A DNA stretch of 64,000 bases from Ifrita kowaldi (Eukaryota; Chordata; Aves; Passeriformes; Cinclosomatidae), in NCBI GenBank assembly GCA_013398055.1, contig VZRS01002741.1, forward strand, positions 1 to 64,000. Direction: 5' to 3'. Shown one piece after another: positions 50,010 to 62,400 of this stretch (positions within the stretch are counted from its first letter, which is position 1; every line of letters starts with the position of its first letter). Position numbers and translations under genes: made by a program. A model generated the notes under the pieces. That model searched no databases. It saw nothing but the letters and a program-made list of their open reading frames with translations, and was not told where the DNA came from.

Positions 50010-50568
50010 GAGTCTCTTCTGCAAAGCAACCTGCATGACAGGATCTTGGCTATTTCAGTGACAGTTCTGGTGATGAGGGGATCCAGCTCTTCCTAAAAGC
50101 ATCAGTAAACCAAGGAACAGATAATTTAGACTCCCAAGCAGAAACTGCACCCTACCACTGCTACTTGCAGCAACCCCCCATCCCTAAGGCAGCATCACTC
50201 AGATGATGCAGGAGAGGAAAGCAAAACAGCACTTGGAACAAAGATTTAAAGAGAAACTGTAATGTGGTTTAGCTTTCCCATGGGGCTGGCACTTTAGAAT
50301 AGGGGGTTTGAGTGCTGCTGCTTCTCCAAACCAACAGAATAAATGTTGGGTGATGGGCAGGATCCCAGCAAGCAGCTTCCTTAAAACACAGTTTCCAGAG
50401 GCACACAGAGCCGAAGGCGCACTCTTGTAGCCGTGGTAAAATTCTTCAAGAGATGTCTCTAAAGACACACGGCACTGCAAGACAAGACTATAATTACTAG
50501 GACTGTTCAACAGGCCATGTAGTTTTTAATACAGTGCTGGAGTTTGGAATGGATTTTCAAGAAAAGCA

Positions 50569-50600
50569 GAATGAATGAATGAATGAATGAATGAATGAAT
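50569..50600. repeat. (GAAT)8 microsatellite
   Basis: Eight perfect GAAT units, about 110 bases beyond the donor side of an SLC22A23 exon. Confidence 0.95.
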
Positions 50601-50706
50601 GAGATGGTTTACAGGCAATAAATAGATCATTTAATTCTGGGCAGTAATGCCATGTGCAGCCTTTAGAAAAAAAACTGGGGGATTTGTAGTTGTCTGTCCT
50701 ACTCAC

Positions 50707-50834
50707 CGGGCACCACTCCTTTGATGTCGCTTTCTGTGTTCATCCTGTTTTTGTGCGTGAACTGAAGGATCAGTTCCTTGGATGCCTCAAACTGTTGTGT
50801 AGCCATCAACCACCGAAGGGACTCTGGGAAAATA
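50707..50834 (-). CDS. SLC22A23: SLC22A23 coding exon (central cytoplasmic loop, PESLRWL)
   Basis: Pyrimidine tract and TTCAAAG acceptor. One base completes valine, then IFPESLRWLMATQQFEASKE and LILQFTHKNRMNTESDIKGV, V, P and a first base of glutamate at CCCG|GTGAGT. PESLRWL is the SLC22 signature following helix 6. The exon is 128 nt. The residue before IFPES is valine here (GT|T), where I recall serine in human; the splice phase is the same. Confidence 0.96.
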
Positions 50835-53800
50835 CTTTGAAGAGGGAAAACAGGTTAGGATTGCTTTCAGGTTTCTGTCAGAGGATGAACTGGTAGAGTT
50901 TTAGCTGCTCATTTAACCACTCAGAAGCTATGTAGTTATTTCAAAATACAGAAGAATAACTTATGAAACAAAAAAGAGGGAAAACTGATTCGGAATGTGC
51001 AAATTAGTGATGTTTGCTTTTACCCTGATTCACAAATGATAGAAGAACTATCCTATCACATGGAATATGATATGACACAATGGAATTTTGTAACACAGGA
51101 CAGGTGCTCTGTCCATTAATATAACTTGAAAGAAGTGAGAGGAAGAGGCAGTGCTGTCTGCAATAGACATTTGCTGCCAAGAAGGGAGTGAATGAAATGT
51201 GCAGTTCGCACATGGTAATTCAGACCAGAGAAAGAAAACAGCTGACAGAAGTAATTTGGGTTCTCTTTCAAAGACAGATGAAAGAGAAGAATTACTTCTT
51301 AGGATGATAAGCTTCCCCTGCTAAAGATAATATTATGTTAGTTGAGTTGCCTTAAAAATACATATATGCACACAGTTTAAAAAGTTCATTTTCCATCCTG
51401 TTGTTTCTTTCAAGAGCTGATATTAACCAGATTCATGAGCCTAACTGGTCACTCTTCTTTTTTTTCCAAATGAGTTTATTTTAATACAAAACCAAAAGAA
51501 ATATGTAGCTCTTAAAACAAAACCCCAAAACCTCTCATACTTCTATAGACATGAAAACTCCCAGATGTCACTCCAAGTATTTTTTTTTTTTCATGTTAAG
51601 ACCTCGTTTTCACTACTCTTCCAAAAGACTTTACCAAAAACAAATTTAACTACTACTTTTAGCTTCATATACATAATAAAACCCCAAATTTCCTTCACAA
51701 AGGACTGATCTTTGCTGTGGATGCTGCCCAGTTCTTATACTTCTAAGCAGTCAATTGCACCACTATTGTACTATCTCTTAGGGCTGATACAATTTGGAAG
51801 ACACCTTAGCAAAACTTCCAACTGAGACAGAGAAAGTATTTTTGGAAGAAGAAATAAAAAGGAGAGAAATCAGGCAGACTGCAATCTAAATGATATCAGC
51901 CAATAAAAATATATAACAACTATGATGACAGCCATTCAGCTTGACAAGTTATTTACTACCCCTCGTGCTGCACAGATGCTTTGGCATATTCTCCAGCAGA
52001 AAGTCTTGTAAAGCAAAAGCTTTTTTTTTTGAAGTACTAAGGACCTTTTGAATGCAAAATCTCTGCATGCTTGGTTCTGGAGAGGGTACAGCCTCAGCCA
52101 CTAGCCTAAAAGTTTCAGATTTTTGGCAGTCTGCTTACAGGTTCCAAGCAACAAGTCCTATGATGACCACCTGCACCTAGGGAAAGGAAAGGAGCCACAA
52201 GGATGGGCATCACAGGGTGGGGACAAACATGTCTCTTATCTACTGGCTCCTGCAGGTTTCTCAGGTTTCTCAAACTGTAAGTGTTGAAACCTAGCATTTT
52301 TCAGGTACTCCATCACTCAGTGTAAGCAGTGAGAGGTTCCTTAGGGATCCTTAAAAACCCATGGGCTGCCTTGAGCCCAGGTCATCAGTCCAGTTGCATT
52401 CAATAAGAACTACCATGGTCACAAATTCTCAGTGTGACACATTGAGTCTGGTTGCACCCAATGGACTCCATGGCCAGAGTAGAAGTCTGGTCACATTTAA
52501 TAACTCTCACAGCCAGATGCAAAAGCGTCACTTATCGAGCAACAGGGATGCAGGTCCTTGGGTTGCTGGTGATAAATATGCTGTGGAACCACACACCAGT
52601 ACTTACAGTATGAATAACACAGCCACTGAAAAATGCATTAAATTGTGAGATGACTAAGTAGCACTAAAAGTATGATCACAAACACAAGCTTGCTCTTTGA
52701 ATTTCCTGAGGAAACACTTGGTATTGCTGAGTGTTCAAGTCTTACACAACAGGCGATGAGAGAGACATAGGTACAGCCCATCGACGGCCCCAGGATACAA
52801 AGGTGAAGTCTCCTCTGACCTCCTTCCTCAATTAAGTCACGTTTATAATGTTTTCTTTGAGGGAAGGGAAAAGGTAAACTTACAGCTGATGTCATTTCAT
52901 GTTTAGGTTGGAATTTGGGTGACTTCAATCATTAGCATAAGTGGGGGTGTGAAAAGTAATACATATTTTCGAGCTAATTTGGCAAAGCTCAGCTTTTGGT
53001 CACCTTTTGGGTCATTCCTTTGGTTTACAGTTCCGATCAGCTGCATTGCTTTAAACAGAGCATAGCCACAACCCCTCTGTGCCACTCCATCCTTTGTTTC
53101 CTATCTCCCTCGGAGCAGTACACCAAGCTCCGTCAGTGTTCCTGCTCCAAGGCGTGGAGGCAGTTTGTCCCTGGTGAACCAAAGCCAATGCATGCACTCC
53201 TTCCCGCTGAACTTCGGTTTTCAGTATTTCCCTCACACAGCTGGTTGATGGTCTGCTACCTCTTCCATCAGCAAGGAGAAGGCCATGCATTTACAGTAGA
53301 GGAGAAGAACAGGGGGTGGGTAGGGTTAGACATTCATCTACTGTTCCACAGTTGCTGCTGCTTGGGAGAGGAGAGGGGGATGGAGTGGAAGGCACACCGG
53401 GAAAAAAGGATCCTAAGATGCAGAAATTCTAAGAGGAGAGAAGAATCCTTCACAGACAAAGACCAGGAAGGTACCACATGTAGCTGGAAGGAGAACTGTG
53501 ATTCTGTGCAGATGGATGGAAAATGCATGCTCATGGAAAGGTTGTAATGCGTTGTCAATTAGGGGTCTGGCCCTGGGCAACAAGCCCAGTTTTTGCAACT
53601 TTGTGTCTTGGTGAGGGTAAATCCTGCCTAAAAGCAGCAGAAAAGAACCAACCACCTCTTCCCATTTCTTCAGCTTTGGTCAGAGTGAAGCAGGAGTTTA
53701 TTTCAAATTATTGATACCTTTGCTGAGATTCATGGCACCATCCTGTCTGAAGCTTCCTTCATGCAAGGGAGAGGAAATAAGGTCTCTGTATAACTGGAGC

Positions 53801-56313
53801 TCCCCTTCCCTTATGGCTCTAATACACACACACCTGAAAGGAGCCTAACTTCTATTAATTTACCTTTATACACTTGTCACAAACCTCTGTGCCCATGTCT
53901 GGATTACATGGGAGCCTTTCTGCCCTTCCAGAATGACCTAAGAGCCCAGTAGTGGCATCTGCTCCATACCTCTATATCCAAGGCCATCTGCCCATCCCTC
54001 CTAGACAAATCTGCTGCCTCTCCCTTTGCCCCTACCCGTGCCCAGTTTCCCGATCCACTCAGCCATGCAACTTCTGGGGACTGTATAGCCTTCCATGGGC
54101 ATGTGGCCTGAAGAAGAGCAAAATCCTGGGTGGGAAGAGGGCTAAGGCCCAGCCTGGAGGGGCAAACAGCCCTCTCACAGCAGGAGATGGAAGCAAAGAG
54201 AGAACAGAGGAAGGAGGAGGCAGCGCAGGGGCTATTTGCAGCATCTGTTACTGGACTCACTGCTTTGGGTACACGATGGGGAATTAGCAAGTAGTGCAGT
54301 TTTCCAGTTCTTCTTTTATCACCAGTTTTCTTCCTTTATCTGTAACACATGCTGGGGGTGCATGTTCCGTTCAGAAGGAAAGAGAGGGGTAATAAAATGG
54401 TAACACTTTCCAGAGAATATGCAACAGATGGAAGTGAAAAGCCTAAGAGAAAAGCACATACTCTACTGACAATATAATTAAATAGGCATCCCCACCAAGG
54501 TTCATTTCTGCAAATGCAAAAACCCTGGGCTGCACAAATCCTGATCCTCTGGCTAATTACCACTATTTATCAAGCTGCTATGTCCCACAATGTATAAGGG
54601 GGTCTCATTTGCTTGGTTTGCCTGCCCTGCCCAGCTAAAAAGCCACAGGCTCTTGCAGATTACAAAATAAGATTTAGCATTTCCTGTTGCTTTCAATGTC
54701 ACCCAGGAATGACCTCTCAACAGGAATGTACGGGACCCTGCCAAAGCCACCTGAAAATGTGTGGCCTCCAGAAGACTGCTGAGGGATGTCTGCTCTCCAT
54801 GCCATCCCCCGTGTTCATTAGGCATCTCCATACTACTATACCATTCTTATGGACACAAATACCTGTAAACATCATGTTTGATATTGGGTTTTATCCAGTG
54901 GTGGACATCAGGCACTTCAGCTGGAGGGCATCACTACAGGACGCTTTGGAGCAGACCAGCACGTGCATAATATACGACAGGTATGGGAGGGGAGAACAGC
55001 ATCACAGATTAACAAAAACACTTCTCATTATTCATCAAGATTAACACTGTCAAGATGAGGCTATTTAAATGTTGTATGGTGGAATACAGGGGTAACACCC
55101 CCACCTCTGCTGCCATTATCTTGCAAGAGACTTGTAACTCTCCTGAGTGCTATGTTTTGCCCATGCTGAGGCACATCTGCCTTGGGAATAAGCAGTGAAA
55201 TACCCACTGAGGGTTACCACCATCAGCACAGGAGGGCTCTGTAAGAAGTTAATACAAAAATATAACTGTTAAAATTTCTTACATACTGTAACAAGTTTTT
55301 ACATGTTGTAACTTGTCAGGCATTACAACTAGCAGCCTGGCTCACCATGGTACATAACAAGCTTGGTCCTGCACAGAGTAGTGGCCTTTTTCCTCGTTTT
55401 TCTCAGTGTACAGCAACTAAATATTTTAGACTTGCTAGTGTTATTTTTCAAATTAATGATCTAGCATGTTCTTATTATTATGGTTTTGTACAACACTGCT
55501 CTCATAAGCCTCTGTTGTCTTATGTCGCCACTGCGTGTCACTATTAAGACAGAACAACAAAGAAATAGTTTTTGGAATGTTTATAAACTCATGGCCATGG
55601 GGATGGACATGGCACTATTCCCAAAGTGAAAGCCATCCTACTTCTCCCAGGATAGCCATACCAACACCGCAGTGCCACAGGCAGAGAGGAGTGGGACCAG
55701 CTGGGAGTGGGGAATTCCTTGTAGGAACAATCCTGAGCCACTGCCTGGCACAGCCCAGCCATCCAGACTTCAGCATAGCATGTGCTAATTTGGGCAAAAT
55801 CAAGTCTAGTTCAGGGCTGATTACCTCACGCACACAAAACATCCAAGTGTGCTTGTTCCAGGGCTGACAGATGCTACTTGTAACTTTTCTTGGATCAAAG
55901 ACACCAACAGTATCAGTCCAGAGCCACAACATAGGTATTAAGGGAAAATATAGCCATGCAGTCACAATCTGACAACAGCTAGGCTGGGATGCATCCTCTC
56001 AAGAACTATTTTAGTCTTTAAAGGGGAAGTGACAGCCAGAATAATAACAAAGTACAACTTCACCTCAGTGAGAGGGGGCTATCTCCCAAGTGCCCACCAT
56101 GTCACAGGATGTAGCATACGTGTGTGCTACAGCAGATTATAAAGTTATTCCTTCTTATTTCAAAGTCAAGCCTTGGCACAAGGTGAATGGAACAACAGAG
56201 GGAAAGGCTCATATGTTTTGTGAAGCACACACACTTCCCGAGAGCGGAGCATCTCCCAAGTCCAGCATCAGGAGCCCGCTGTCTTCGACCTGGCAGGAGG
56301 AAGAAATACTTAC
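50835..56313 (-). other. SLC22A23 intron
   Basis: GT-AG intron of about 5.5 kb. It contains A/T-rich tracts (51580-51592 and 52020-52030). A 183-codon plus-strand frame at 52996-53547 has no recognisable domain. Confidence 0.85.
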
Positions 56314-56482
56314 ACCCAGTAGAACAGCATCAGCAGGAAGGGACAGATGATGACGGCCTGGAGGACCTGCCAGTCCCTGCAGAGGGCAGCCAGCCCCGGC
56401 ATGAGGAACTGCCCCGCCATCTCGATGAAGCTTGCCACCATGGTGATCATGAACCGGTGCCCGGGAGGACAGAGCTCTATCC
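56314..56482 (-). CDS. SLC22A23: SLC22A23 coding exon (helices 5-6)
   Basis: Acceptor GTGTTTCAG. GG completes a codon split with an exon outside the window, then IELCPPGHRFMITMVASFIE, MAGQFLMPGLAALCRDWQ and VLQAVIICPFLLMLFYW, ending GGGT|GTAAGT. Two hydrophobic helices flank the short RDWQ loop, which is typical of SLC22 helices 5 and 6. The GTAAGT donor was preferred over the GTGTAA two bases earlier because only it keeps phase with the next exon. The exon is 169 nt and is the first SLC22A23 exon visible in transcript order. Confidence 0.96.
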
Positions 56483-59400
56483 CTGAAACACAGAGCACAC
56501 AGACAATCAGCCCCCCACCAGCAAAGACACCCCAAAACATTTCTAGGAAACTTTAAGGGAGCTCATGTCCTTCAGGAGCTTTGGTCAAAGCTATGCAGAA
56601 TCAAATAAATTTTGCTTCCTTCCATATTTAGGCTCTAGAGCCATTAACAGGTGTCTGTGGTCCAAACATTGCAATTTCCATATACCTGCTGTATCCTCAT
56701 TGCCAGATTTTCTTCAGTCTCTGCCTAGAGAAGCATTTACCAACTAATAAGGGATTTATTTTTAAAAGGGAATGTAGAGTTAAACACAAGCTAAAGATCT
56801 TGGGTCATGCCTTTTCAGACTTCTCAGAGACACCACCTGTCTTTCCAAACTGTTTGCTGGGAGGCAGAAGAGCGCAGCTCTCAGCAGGATGCAGGCTCCC
56901 AGCTCATACGGGATGCCACCTGCCCACAGCTTAATATGCTCCAACTCAGCCAATTCCAAGCTGGATTTTGCTGAGCGTGTTGTTTCTGAGTTTGCTTTTC
57001 CCAATAGCTTATCTTGATCAACTTTCAAACAAGCCAACCTCCCATCTGTCTTATCCTGCTCTCCATCCTTCCTTTTGCTGTGGGGCAGTTTACCACCATC
57101 ACTGGCGTCTTTGGTTGCCTCAGCTGTCTTGTGACAAGGGAGTAGATAAAACTCAGTTCAGTAGATAAAATGTTTCCTTAAACCCTGAATTCTGGCTTTT
57201 ATTCAGTCAGAAAATGAATTTATCAGAATCACAGCCTAACAACAAGATTTTAAAAAGTCACGGAAGAAACAGCAAACACAAAAAAATTGGACTGGCTTGT
57301 GGAATTTTTTTCACCTGTAAGATTGCAATAAAAGCCTCTATTTCATATTTCCCATTTGCCCACATTCACTTGCACAGACTAATACTTTAGCTCAATAAAC
57401 CTGCCACAAATGTTGTGTAGCACTTATTGGAATGCTGATACAGAAAGAGGCTTGTAAACATTCGTGATATGTTGCTGTCAGCATTGTTGCTTTTCTATGG
57501 GGTGTTTCCTATGGTTGTTTTAATTTAGAATTCAATGGTTATTAAAATAGTAACTGAAAAGCTGTAAGAAAATAGGAAGAGATGACAGCTGCTCCTTCAT
57601 TCACTCTCTAATCTACAGCTTGTCAGCATATATCACTGTAACACAGATTTAAACTAACTGATCAGGAACTACCTTGTAGATCAAATGTAGGATTAAACAC
57701 CACATGTGCTCCCTTTCTTTACAGCCAGTACAAAAACTACTAATGGATTTTTGCCAATACAAAAGGAAAACGTATCTGTTGTCAGGCAGCCCAAATTTTC
57801 ATTAGCCTAACCACAAACACAGCAGCTTTGGAAACGAAAGGGGGAGAAAAAGCCCTCAAAGACTCTCGCATGCTATAAAAGGCTTTTACATTTTAATTTG
57901 GTAAACAAGATTAAAACACAGAGCTGCTTATGACATTAATATGGTTTCATTCTTACTAATGAAGTATCCCAAGTCTAGGAAATTTTTTTTGTTCTATGCA
58001 AAGAGGTCACTTCCGCTTTATTTCTCTAATCTCCAAATATAAAGTGCTTCTGTTTGTTTTTCTAAACCTTAAAGGCACAGTTATTCACACTCCAATACTC
58101 CTTCATTAAGTACAAGGTTGCGTTTTGTTGCTATAGAAACAGGAAGCCTGCATTAGATTTGTAAGGCTTTGGCATTTCAATTGCATTGCTCAGGTTAGTA
58201 TCAGGTAAAAATAAAAATAACCAAGATATCAACTTTTGTATAAACTCAGGAAGAGGTGTCCACATAATAGAAGTATATTTTTTAAGTCACTGGTATGCAG
58301 TAAAAAACTCCACACGCAGCAGTTATTCATTGTATAGAAAGGAAATAGCTTCAGAGATTGTTTAGCATCTATTTTCTTCTCTGGATTATCACATGCATAT
58401 GATCAATTTCTGCCCTTTCCTCTAAAAAATCTGGAGATGACAAAAGACATAATCCCTGCTGTAGCTGGGTGAGCGTGACTTTCAAGCAACAGCAGCAGCA
58501 TATGAAATATCACATCTCTGTTGAAATGTTCTACATATTAGGACAGCCTACTGACTTTCCAACATATCTGGCTTCAATTCTGCATGATAAAAGATTCAGC
58601 AGTGCAGTTTTTAGCAAGCATCTATCAGTCAACCCTTTCCCACCTCTGCAGCAAAGCCACTCTCCGCAGCAGCTGTGCCCTAGCAGCAGGAAAGGCACCC
58701 AGCTGATGCTCACTCTGGGGCCTCGATGCAGCCAGGCACGAGGCCTCTGTGGCTGCAATAATTTCCACCCAGTTCACGTGATAAAACTACTGACTCAGAC
58801 AAAATCACTACAAGACTGAGATCAGCTTTACCCGCCCATGGCAAATTGAGCAAGCAAAATCCAGCTCCCCGAATCAGTGAAAAAGTTTCCATCTCAATTA
58901 ACTCGTGGAGCATGGAGCAAGCCCTTGTCATACACGCTAATCATGGAAATTATCATCAATACCAGAAACTCCCAGATACAACCGTTTGCTCTACTTGGAA
59001 AATTTTGTGTGGGCAAGGAGACACGCATGTAAAGGATTCTGCTCCTTGCCCAGCATTTCTACTCTATCCAGCTCAGTCAGAGCAGCAGATCCAACTCAGA
59101 GACCTAATTTCCCTAAGTCCCAGGCAAGTGATCGTACAGGCAAGTTAAAACACACATGCAAAGCAGTCCTGCTGTACTTGGGCAGTGAAATCAGGCATGC
59201 TCAGGACACGTGGGACAGCCTCTCTCACAGTCAATAGGCCCTCAGCAACAGTGGACAAACAAGCTGGACCCAGACAACCCCTGTGGCAAAACCGCTCAAC
59301 ACGCTGCAAACACAACCCAGCCTGAGGGCAGCCATCTTACCCCAGGTATTTTCCAGACCTGGGCCCCACAGGCATCACAGGCATAAGACATTGAACACAT

Positions 59401-62400
59401 GAGACTCACTGCACAGCATATACCTCTGGCTGGCAAGTGTGAAAACCAGGTCCTGGGGCCAGACACGTTATGCCCACGAGCACTCAGACTCGCTGGGTGT
59501 GAGTGAGGGAGCTAATGAAAAACCTCTGCAGTGCCCCGGGGGCTCAGCCCCACTGCCTTGTGCAGGAGGTCACTGCCCTGGGCATCAGCAGAGAGAGGCA
59601 TGATAAAACCACGGGTCAGACACCGGATTAACCAATGCAAATGCAGCCCGCACTGGTGACAAGAGGTGACAAGGACTTTACATCAGAAAGGGCAAACTGT
59701 CTTTGCTAACAGCTTCTCTCCCTGGCACTGGGATGGACAAACTGGGCTGATAGCATCCTTTACAACGGTTTTTCAGGCAGCCTCTTCTGTAAAGAAATGG
59801 GAAATGGAGATAAAATCACCTAAGTATGCCACAGCCTGACATCTGAAATGCTGTCCTCTCCCCTTTCCAGCTGGCTTTTCTGTCCCATCCTCTCCACCTG
59901 CAGCTGTGCCAGTCTACAAACATACAGACAGGAGACTGGAAAGAACTGCAGTATCACTTGGTTAACATCAGATCATGTTGCCACAGAGCATGGCCCTGCA
60001 TAGCCCACCTCCTCCAAATCCCACCAGGTAAGGTGCCACTGCCACAGAGAGACTAAGAGACACATCCTGTCCTTCCTCACGTGATCTTCCACTTGCACAC
60101 CGGTAACGATCTGTTTCAGATTTCAGAAGCCCTCTCATTTGTCTTAAAAGGCTGACATTTATTCTCAGAATATTTGCACAAGGATGAAAGGCAAACAGTT
60201 TTATTTAAAGACAAAAATAAAGAAGTTAAGTCATTTGCAAATAACACATCAAGAGGAAAAAGAGGCTACATTGCACTGCTTGAACAATTCTCTAGCGTTC
60301 ACTTGCCCATCTCCAGACCCAAAACACAAAGCAATTCTTGTTCTGCAGCCCAAGTGTTAGCTGCATCTGAAACCACAAGGTAGCAGCTTTTTGTGCCTTT
60401 CCAGTTTTCTCTCCTTGCCCAGTTTCCATCTGTGAGCCACCAAGACTGTAATTATATAGGAGTATCCCTTGGAGAAAATGGCCAAGACAAAGCACCTGAA
60501 ATCTGGCCAACAGCATTCACACTGAAAAAAATCCCCAAGGAGACAGTCTGATTCTAGACTCAAATTCACATTTGCACATTATATTAAAAAACCCCCAAAC
60601 AAAATCCCCTGATTTCTGACAGTTTCCCCCATATTACTGCACACTCAATACCCTTAATTTAAGCACCCCTCTAAGATGTTCCTCTGCTCCAAAAGGGAGG
60701 AAAATAATGCGACTCAGGTGACAAACACTCATAATTTGAGAAGAATTCTCTGGCAACATAGCTTTAGGTATAAAATGTGGGACACCAGAAATTCCCAATG
60801 GCAGTAACATCCTACAGCACCAGGGCTGTGTTTGCCTCAGCCCCAGCAGTTGCTCTGCTCAGCCAAAAATCAAGTGCAGTGGATGTGATCCTGAGAAAGA
60901 ATTTTGCATTTTGGACTCTGCTTTTCATCAGAGCACAAAAGGAAACAAAAAAATTTCTCAGGGAATTTAGTTTCCCAAGCTGTTCAGCACCTCCAGCACG
61001 TCCCACCACCTCCATGCTCCCTGAGGTTACCCCTTTGGCACGACAAGCTCCACCACCTCCGTCACAGTGATCTTGAACACTGCTGGGAGGTGACCCTGTC
61101 CCTGCTGCTGCTGTGTTTCCTAATTCCCACCAAGCTCTCTCAAACCTCTGGGACCTTGTCTTCTTCCAACACTCTCTGTGGGATTTGCCCTCTGCTGTAA
61201 ACAAATCATCTTGCTGGATACTCCTAGAATAACATGGCCCCAAAGCCAGCTTTTGGCTAGCTGACCAGATAAATTTGCAGCAAAAATTATCAATAACTCC
61301 CAGACAAGTTTGCAGCTGGCTGCTAGGGGGACAGGAAAATAAAATCCAGCATATCTTCTTATACACACAAATTTCCCCTTGGTTACTAGACACAAACTTC
61401 TAAGAGCTGCAAGCCCTACCTATGGGCTACATACATTTCTCATCTCTCAGTCATCACACTTGTGATTCAGTCCTGGCTGAAAAGGCCCAGACTAAGTCAG
61501 CACTCACTCCTGGCCTGAGTTTAGACAAGGAACACATCGTCTTGATTGCCTTTGCTGTCACCAGAAGGAAAGAAGCATCACGTGTAAAAACAGTTTATTA
61601 GGGAACAGCAAATGAAGTAACTCGTGGAAGTAAAGGTTATCACACACACAGCAGTGCACAGACAACCACCAATTGATGTAAGCACAGGACAGAGACAGAG
61701 TGAAAGGGAAGGAAAAATCTAATTTCCTCTCTGGAGAAATCCAATCCACTGCCAAGCAAAGAGAACAGTAATAGACTGAACCTCCAATAGCCGAGTAAGA
61801 AAATAGTATTATTTTCCCCCAACAGCACATCAGGTCCAAAGTTACTCTAAAATACATCTGTGAAGTGACACAGGTGCTCCTTCAAAGGTACTTTTCTACA
61901 CATCATTGGTTTGGTGAGACTTCTTTCAAACACATGCTAGCCCACTACTTAATTAACACATTTAATATGTGTCGGATCAGCCGCCTGTGCACTGACATAA
62001 GCTGAGCTGATGGAGCCGTCAGGCTGGCACCAAGGCAGGCAGCCAGCATGACACCTCACCACATGTGCAGTGGCACACTTAATTTCTGACCTCAATGGAT
62101 AGCCTGGATCTACTGGATGGAGCTATCTTGATGGGGAAATATGTACTCAGAACAGAATTCTTTCTTACCAAAATTAGATCAGATGTTAATTTGGTATGCA
62201 AGGACCAGGATAGTACTAAAACTGATGCCAGGCAAAATACCCTTTAGATACACTATGGGGTCTCACAGAGAGGCATAGCACGAAAAAAGTAAATATAGCT
62301 ACACCTCTCATGCAAAATCCAACTAAAACACAAGGTGCAACCTTCCCTCTCTTTACTTTCCATGTGCCTAGCTCGCTTTTGTAAGGCACAAATGAGTAAC

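Larger units (their letters stand above)
38606..50706 (-). other. SLC22A23 intron, largest complete one in the window
   Basis: A GT-AG intron of about 12.1 kb. It contains a likely old CR1-related remnant ending at 43373-43395, both copies of a perfect 61-bp direct repeat (46691 and 49091), a CA repeat (49979-50009) and a GAAT repeat (50569-50600). Open frames of 182 codons at 46340-46888 and 202 codons at 47375-47983 have no recognisable domain and no splice support. Confidence 0.85.

Noticed and set aside
52996..53547. 183-codon plus-strand frame in an SLC22A23 intron
   Set aside because: No family resemblance and no promoter or poly(A) context.
59240..59650. GC-richer segment considered as a solo LTR
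   Set aside because: No matching TG...CA ends with target-site duplication and no polyadenylation signal in the right place were identified by eye.
60812..61393. 193-codon minus-strand frame tested as an upstream SLC22A23 exon
   Set aside because: The translation does not resemble SLC22 helices 1-4 and is not hydrophobic in the required pattern.
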